Shown piece after piece: positions 59,487 to 64,000 of a DNA stretch of 64,000 nt. This DNA is from JBEGHD01 sp049334165 (GTDB lineage Bacteria > Bacteroidota > Bacteroidia > Flavobacteriales_D > Sanyastnellaceae): assembly GCA_049334165.1 (NCBI GenBank), contig JBEGHD010000003.1; one strand, 5' to 3'. Both the position numbers and the translations under genes were made by a program. The notes under the pieces were generated by a model. That model ran no database searches and had not been told where the DNA came from. It saw only the letters and a list, made by a program, of their open reading frames with translations. Position 1 is the first letter of the stretch; every line of letters starts with the position of its first letter.

Positions 59487-61721
59487 ATGGCAACATCAAC
59501 TATATTCAAGCACTTCACCCAAAAGGTGGAGGATAAATCAATTGTACTGATCACTAAAGACATCCAGGAAGGTGTTTATGAAGATCAAATTCACGAAATC
59601 CGCAAACTCCTTTACAGCGGAGATCGGGAAAACGCAGACCTTCAAAAGAAAAAGCTTCCTGCATTCACTCCTTCGGGAACCTTTGAAGGTGGCCGCGCAG
59701 CAGACAAGCTGCTTCGCTACAGCCAGTTCATCATTCTCGACCTCGATAAGCTTTCCGATCAGCAGCTCTCAGAAGCTTTTGACAAAGCTTCCGCTGAACC
59801 CTACACTTTCTGCTGCTTTCGCAGCCCAAGTGGCCAGGGCTTAAAAATCCTTATTGAAGTGGACAGCGAACAGGAGCACCACTCAGAAGCTTTTGAGCAA
59901 GTGGCCACTTATTATGAAGAGGCTCTCCAGCTAAAGCTGGATCGCTCCGGGAAAGACATCCCGCGCCTTTGTTTCTTTTCTTCTGATCCTGAATGCTACC
60001 GTAACTTGAATCACAAAAAGTTTCATGTTGAACTTCCGGGAACTGAGGCTGAAGAACCTGCGGTTCCACATCAGCCCACTCCGGTAAACCATCAGGAACA
60101 ACCGGAAGAAATCACCACTTCCTTTGAGAATTGCATCCAGTTCACCGAAAAAAAGATGAGCTATGCAGAAGGCAACAGGAACAACTTCGTTTACCTGTTG
60201 GCCTCCAACTGCAATCGTGCCGGAATTGAGGAAATGGAAGCACGGGAACTGATCAGAAACCGCTATGATCTGAGCTTTAAGGAAATTGAAGCGGCTGTCA
60301 AAAGTGCCTACAATCACCATTCCCACGAGTTTGCAAAGTTTGCAAACGCTTCAAATGGTGTAAACCACGCCCGGCAGCAGGAGGAAGAAGATTACCTGCT
60401 ACAGTCCCCTACCATTCCCGATGAAGTCTATCAGGCTTTGCCTGAAATCCTTCAGGAAGGAGCTTCCGGCTTTTCCGACTCTCGCGAGCGGGATGTCTTT
60501 CTGACCGGGGCACTCTGCATTTTGAGCGGTTGTTTGCCGAATGTCACGGGAATCTACGCCCAGAGAACGGTTCATCCGAACCTTTTCTCTTTCATTATTG
60601 CCCCAGCCGCAAGCGGCAAAGGCTCTTTGCTGTCCGCAAAGAACCTGGGCGACCGCATACATGAACACATGAGAACAGCCAGTGAGCAACGAATGAAAGA
60701 TTATGAGCTGGAACTGGAAGATCACAAGATGGAGCAGAAAAGCAGGAAGAAAGGCGAACCGGCAACCGAACCACCGGAGAAGCCACAGTATGAAGTGCTC
60801 TATATTCCTGCCAACACCAGCAACGCCAAAATCCTTTGGCACCTGGAAGAAAATGGTGGCTCAGGTATTATTTGCGAAACAGAAGCCGACACCATGGGCA
60901 ACATCTTCAAACAGGAATGGGGTTCATATTCGGATATGCTGCGCAAGGCTTTCCATCACGAGAAAATCTCATGCAGCCGAAAGACCAATAATGAATACGT
61001 GGAGGTGAAAGCACCGCAACTATCCGTTGCGCTTTCCGGTACGCCCAGCCAAGTGCCTAACCTCATCAATTCTGCTGAGGATGGTCTCTTCAGCCGCTTT
61101 CTATTCTATGCTTTCAAGACGCAGCAAATTTGGCGGGATGTATCGCCATTTGGTAATCAGGTAAACCTGACAGAACTGTTTGAAAGGCTTTCGAAACGCG
61201 TATTTGATATGCACCAGTTTCTGCAAGGTTCCGACACAGAAGTTCAGCTCTCCCGCGAGCAATGGGACCAGCTCAACGAGACCTTCGGTCTGTGGCTGAA
61301 GGAAGTGGATAACTTCATCAGCGATGAAGCTACCAGCGTAGTAAAAAGGCTTGGCCTCGTTTGTTACCGCATTACTATGATCTTTACTGCACTCCGCAAA
61401 TTTGAAAACGGAGAACTGACCGTAAAGCAGGAATGCCTGGACGATGATTTTCAAGCTGCTTTGCAGCTTTCAAATATCTATCTGAAACACAGCCTTTTGA
61501 TGTTTCACAACTTGCCCAGGCAAGAAGACCCGGAGCCCTTTCGCGGAGGCGATAACAAGCGAAAGCTTTTTGAAAAGCTCCCCTCCACTTTCAAACGGAT
61601 GGAAGCCGTGGAGTTGGGCAAGCAATTAAACCTCAGTGCACGGTCAGTGGATTATTTTCTCAAGAAGCTCCAGCCCGATTATGTGGCGTGCCCGAAGACG
61701 GGATATTACAAGAAGGTGTAA
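59487..61721 (+). CDS. BT4734-like/DUF3987 replication protein of the element
   Basis: A 744-residue protein. The N-terminal BT4734/VirE-N-like domain (about 60-180) has SQFIILDLDKL, the FCCFRSPSGQGLKILIEV strand and helices, and DIPRLCFFSSDP, close to PrimPol primases. A PriCT-like helical part (about 215-275, with YAEGNRNNFVYLLASNCNRAG) follows. The C-terminal half is DUF3987, with a P-loop-like APAASGKGSLLSAKNLGD and ICETEADTMG. Such proteins help replication or mobilisation of Bacteroidota elements. The start is at ATG 59487; a C-terminal winged-helix-like piece (LGKQLNLSARSVDYFLKKL) ends it. Confidence 0.85.
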   Translation: MATSTIFKHFTQKVEDKSIVLITKDIQEGVYEDQIHEIRKLLYSGDRENADLQKKKLPAFTPSGTFEGGRAADKLLRYSQFIILDLDKLSDQQLSEAFDKASAEPYTFCCFRSPSGQGLKILIEVDSEQEHHSEAFEQVATYYEEALQLKLDRSGKDIPRLCFFSSDPECYRNLNHKKFHVELPGTEAEEPAVPHQPTPVNHQEQPEEITTSFENCIQFTEKKMSYAEGNRNNFVYLLASNCNRAGIEEMEARELIRNRYDLSFKEIEAAVKSAYNHHSHEFAKFANASNGVNHARQQEEEDYLLQSPTIPDEVYQALPEILQEGASGFSDSRERDVFLTGALCILSGCLPNVTGIYAQRTVHPNLFSFIIAPAASGKGSLLSAKNLGDRIHEHMRTASEQRMKDYELELEDHKMEQKSRKKGEPATEPPEKPQYEVLYIPANTSNAKILWHLEENGGSGIICETEADTMGNIFKQEWGSYSDMLRKAFHHEKISCSRKTNNEYVEVKAPQLSVALSGTPSQVPNLINSAEDGLFSRFLFYAFKTQQIWRDVSPFGNQVNLTELFERLSKRVFDMHQFLQGSDTEVQLSREQWDQLNETFGLWLKEVDNFISDEATSVVKRLGLVCYRITMIFTALRKFENGELTVKQECLDDDFQAALQLSNIYLKHSLLMFHNLPRQEDPEPFRGGDNKRKLFEKLPSTFKRMEAVELGKQLNLSARSVDYFLKKLQPDYVACPKTGYYKKV

Positions 61722-61775
61722 ATCTCTGTTGATAAGATTTGTTCTTCTTTAGCTGTTTTTCCCCTTTTATTTTCT

Positions 61776-61801
61776 TATAATTGTCAAATACTGACAAGTC
61801 A
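61776..61801 (+). promoter_or_regulatory. Inverted repeat operator before the XRE regulator
   Basis: TTGTCA (61781-61786) and TGACAA (61792-61797) form a 6-bp dyad, and TGAC-AA-GTCA (61792-61801) is a second overlapping dyad. A TATAATTG promoter-like element overlaps the left side. The arrangement resembles the control boxes bound by C proteins of restriction-modification systems. The start TTG (61807) lies 5 bp beyond. Confidence 0.5.
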
Positions 61802-61806
61802 ATAAT

Positions 61807-62121
61807 TTGGAAGTAAATAGTCGTTTTGGACAGCGTATAAAGCAATTGAGGGAGGAAAAGAGCTTATTGCAACGGCAGGTAGCAGTCAAGCTTGATATAG
61901 ACACTCCTATGCTTAGTAAACTTGAGCGAGGCGAAAGGAAAGCCAAGAGAGAACAGGTACTCAAGCTTGCTGAACTCTTTAAAGTGAACAGTGATGAGCT
62001 TTTGACTCTCTGGCTTGCTGATAAGTTGTACGAAATCATTAAGGACGAAGACTTGGCTACAAATGCTTTAAGAGTAGCGGAAAGTGAAGTCAGGTATTCA
62101 AAAAGAACTAAAGCACAATAG
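61807..62121 (+). CDS. XRE-family (controller-like) transcriptional regulator
   Basis: A 104-residue protein with an XRE helix-turn-helix at the N-terminus: RFGQRIKQLREEKSLLQRQVA, then IDTPMLSKLERGERKAKREQV, and a helical C-terminal tail. The only plausible start is TTG 61807. This family is often found upstream of DNA methyltransferase genes in Bacteroidota, where it acts like a C protein delaying toxic partners. The stop TAG overlaps the GTG of the methyltransferase gene, so expression is coupled. Confidence 0.85.
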   Translation: MEVNSRFGQRIKQLREEKSLLQRQVAVKLDIDTPMLSKLERGERKAKREQVLKLAELFKVNSDELLTLWLADKLYEIIKDEDLATNALRVAESEVRYSKRTKAQ

Positions 62122-63938
62122 TGTTACAGCGTATTATGGAATTAGAAACCCTATATAGTCAACCATTACCTTCAAACCGAAAAGGAGCATTGTATAATGC
62201 ATTTCCGTATCCCACCAAAATTTCACCAGAGGCGATTGCAATATACATAGCTTGTCATACAGAGGTAGGTGACAATATTTTAGATCCTTTTGCCGGTAGC
62301 GGAACTACTGGACTGGCAACCCTTCTTTGTGATACCCCAACTGAAGAAATGATTTCCCAAACTGAAAAACTGGGAGTCAAACCAAAGTGGGGCAAACGCA
62401 ATGCAACACTAATTGAACTTAGTACCCTGGGGGCTGCTGTGGCTGAAGCAATGTGTAATCCACCTGACCCCCAAGCCTTTCGAAAAGCTGCTTTTCAGAT
62501 AATTTCTGAAGTTGCTGGGGACTTGGGTGATATTTATTCAATAAAAGATCCGGAGGGTAATGTAGGGCATATCAGATATGTTATCTGGTCGGATGTCCTC
62601 AATTGCCCGAATTGCAAATCATCGACTACTTTCTGGGATGCTGCTGTAAACCAATCCCCTCTTTCTATTAAGGATCATTTTGAGTGTCCGAATTGCGGCT
62701 TCACTCAGCAAATGTCAACTATCAAAAGGATCCAAGAGAAAGTTCATGATCCAGTTCTGAACAAAACAATCACACGGAAAAGGAGAAGACCTGCTTGGAT
62801 ATACGGCAAGACAGGGAAAAAAACCTGGAATAGAGCTGCTGAACCAAGAGACTATAAGTTACTTCAGGATAAATTAGGTGCTCACTCTTTAGCTAATGTT
62901 CCTACCCATGCGATGAATTGGGGCGTACTGCATAGAAAAGGCTACCACTCTGGTATTACCCATCTTCATCATTTTTATTCAGACAGAAATCTTTTGGTTT
63001 TTTCTAAACTATGGGAAAGAACCCGGCAATTCCCTGACTCTTTAAAGTCAGCTCTTCAGACATGGCTTTTGAGTTATAATGCATCTCACTCTACTTTAAT
63101 GTCTCGTGTAGTGGTGAAGAAAAACAGTCGGGACTTTGTAATAACCGGAGCGCAATCCGGTGTGCTCTACATTAGCAGTTTACCAGTCGAAAAAAATATT
63201 CTTGAAGGAGTAGAGCGTAAAATCAAGACTTTCTACAATGCTTTTGGAATGGTAAAGAAAAGTAACAGCAAGGTAACTGTTATAAATTCAAGTAGCACTG
63301 CCATTCCTCTCCTGGATGCCTCTCAAAACTACATTTTTACCGATCCTCCTTTTGGCGACTATATCCCATATTCTGAAATCAATCAAATAAATGAAGCCTG
63401 GTTAGGTAGAGTTACTGATAATAAGGAGGAAGTAATAGTCAACACCTCCCAGAAGAAGACAACTACGCAGTACGGAGAGCTTATGACACAAGTTTTCTCT
63501 GAGGCCAGCAGAGTATTAAAGCCCAGTGGATCCATGAGTTTAGTTTTTCATTCTGCTAAAGCAGAAATATGGCAAGCATTAGTGAAGTCTTTTCAGGAGA
63601 ATGACTTCATGGTATATTTTTCTAACATTCTGGATAAAATGCAGGGAAGCTTTAAACAAGTTACATCAACGGTAAAGGTGCAAGGCGATGCATTGGTTCT
63701 CCTTAAAAAATCTGAAATGAGGGATGACGAGGAAGTATGTATAGAGTCAGAGAAGGAAGTTGATTTGATTAGACGGATTATATACAACTCACTGAGCAAT
63801 GGCAGCAGTCATGATGAGAAAAAGCCGGAGAGAGTATACTCAAGATATGTTACCGCTTGCTTAAAGTCAGGTATACCCATTTCCATGGATGCCAGGCAAT
63901 TTTATGATGTTTTAGCACAAGAAGCCCCTCAGGTATAA
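62121..63938 (+). CDS. Zinc-ribbon DNA adenine-type methyltransferase
   Basis: A 605-residue enzyme. AdoMet motif I is DPFAGSGTTG (residues 55-64), preceded by the YPTKISPEAIA motif-X-like block. A zinc ribbon has CPNC at 162-165 and CPNC at 189-192. The catalytic motif is DPPFGDYIPYSE (408-419), with Phe for the usual Tyr of DPPY. The order motif X, I, insert, IV, with an insert of about 340 residues, suggests a large target-recognition insert. It is likely an N6-adenine methyltransferase protecting host DNA or acting in a multi-gene defence system. No restriction gene is visible before the window ends. Start is GTG 62121, or ATG 62136. Confidence 0.85.
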   Translation: MLQRIMELETLYSQPLPSNRKGALYNAFPYPTKISPEAIAIYIACHTEVGDNILDPFAGSGTTGLATLLCDTPTEEMISQTEKLGVKPKWGKRNATLIELSTLGAAVAEAMCNPPDPQAFRKAAFQIISEVAGDLGDIYSIKDPEGNVGHIRYVIWSDVLNCPNCKSSTTFWDAAVNQSPLSIKDHFECPNCGFTQQMSTIKRIQEKVHDPVLNKTITRKRRRPAWIYGKTGKKTWNRAAEPRDYKLLQDKLGAHSLANVPTHAMNWGVLHRKGYHSGITHLHHFYSDRNLLVFSKLWERTRQFPDSLKSALQTWLLSYNASHSTLMSRVVVKKNSRDFVITGAQSGVLYISSLPVEKNILEGVERKIKTFYNAFGMVKKSNSKVTVINSSSTAIPLLDASQNYIFTDPPFGDYIPYSEINQINEAWLGRVTDNKEEVIVNTSQKKTTTQYGELMTQVFSEASRVLKPSGSMSLVFHSAKAEIWQALVKSFQENDFMVYFSNILDKMQGSFKQVTSTVKVQGDALVLLKKSEMRDDEEVCIESEKEVDLIRRIIYNSLSNGSSHDEKKPERVYSRYVTACLKSGIPISMDARQFYDVLAQEAPQV

Positions 63939-63956
63939 AAAGGATCAATTAGTTGA

Positions 63957-64000
63957 ATGGAGTTAGCAGAAACCAGCATAAAACGACAAAAGCACCTCGG
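63957..64000 (+). CDS. Start of another gene, cut by the window edge
   Basis: An ATG at 63957, 18 bp after the methyltransferase stop, opens a frame of at least 14 codons (MELAETSIKRQKHL) to the edge. It is probably the next gene of the same operon, e.g. a nuclease, helicase or another modification gene. Too little is visible to identify it. Confidence 0.45.
   Translation, partial: MELAETSIKRQKHL

Larger units (their letters stand above)
55920..64000. mobile_element. Left part of an integrative element inserted at mnmE
   Basis: Starting right after the mnmE stop, all genes to the right edge are of mobile-element type: zinc-finger/HTH protein, tyrosine integrase, unknown protein, two small HTH proteins, BT4734-like/DUF3987 replication protein, XRE regulator and DNA methyltransferase. 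All are on the plus strand and mostly packed with gaps under 100 bp. It looks like a Bacteroidota integrative and mobilisable element carrying a methyltransferase-based cargo. The right end, mobilisation genes and the remaining cargo would lie outside the window. Confidence 0.75.

Overview
The window is a chromosomal stretch of a Bacteroidota bacterium, most likely a marine or environmental Flavobacteriales-type lineage. The evidence is a protein with a type IX secretion C-terminal sorting domain, PorT-like and other outer-membrane barrels, LxxC lipoproteins, promoters of the Bacteroidetes type (TAnnTTTG with an upstream TTTG or TTG), short leaders with few Shine-Dalgarno sequences, and Bacteroidota intergenic repeats. 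I see no tRNA, rRNA, CRISPR array or insertion sequence.

Bases 1-55919 are core genome. In order: the 3' end of an acyl-CoA carboxylase; a HEAT-like protein; a repeat-rich gap; NUDIX hydrolase and aat (divergent); an acyltransferase; a lipoprotein cyclophilin and an M49-like metalloprotease; an S24-like repressor that lacks its catalytic residues; a giant TPR protein overlapping an outer-membrane barrel gene; a REP-hairpin array; a lipoprotein gene whose decayed duplicate lies 2 kb downstream; a class C beta-lactamase-fold hydrolase; a two-gene envelope unit; a T9SS cargo protein; hutI; aroC; a dicarboxylate symporter; an AsmA-like protein with a helical charged tail; an OmpA/PD40 protein; a DUF4920-like His-rich lipoprotein; an exported pirin; a PAS/GAF histidine kinase; membrane-bound peptidase and J-domain proteins; a sortilin/BNR repeat protein; a porin-BCCT transporter-universal stress protein operon; a DUF779/aldehyde dehydrogenase pair with a divergent AraC regulator and helically phased repeats between them; a DinB-like protein; a HipA-like/DUF3037 pair; outer-membrane barrels; an AraC-desaturase operon; an AI-2E transporter; sucD; and mnmE.

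From about 55920 to the right edge lies the left part of an integrative element. It sits directly after the mnmE stop codon, the same gene end used by SGI1-type islands. It carries a six-unit, exactly 10-bp-phased GCNAC array leading into a zinc-finger/HTH gene, then a tyrosine integrase, an unknown protein, two small HTH (excisionase-like) genes and a BT4734-like/DUF3987 replication protein. An XRE controller-like gene follows, overlapping a zinc-ribbon adenine-type DNA methyltransferase, and another gene starts at the edge. This last module looks like the start of a restriction-modification or other methylation-based defence locus cut off by the window.

The most informative observations are the 10-bp-phased array and mnmE insertion site, the truncated methyltransferase module, the mosaic of REP hairpins at 13.05-13.46 kb, the decayed gene duplicate at 15.74-16.00 kb, and the phased repeats between the AraC and aldehyde dehydrogenase genes. 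All functional calls are from reading the sequence and motif knowledge; no database search was run.
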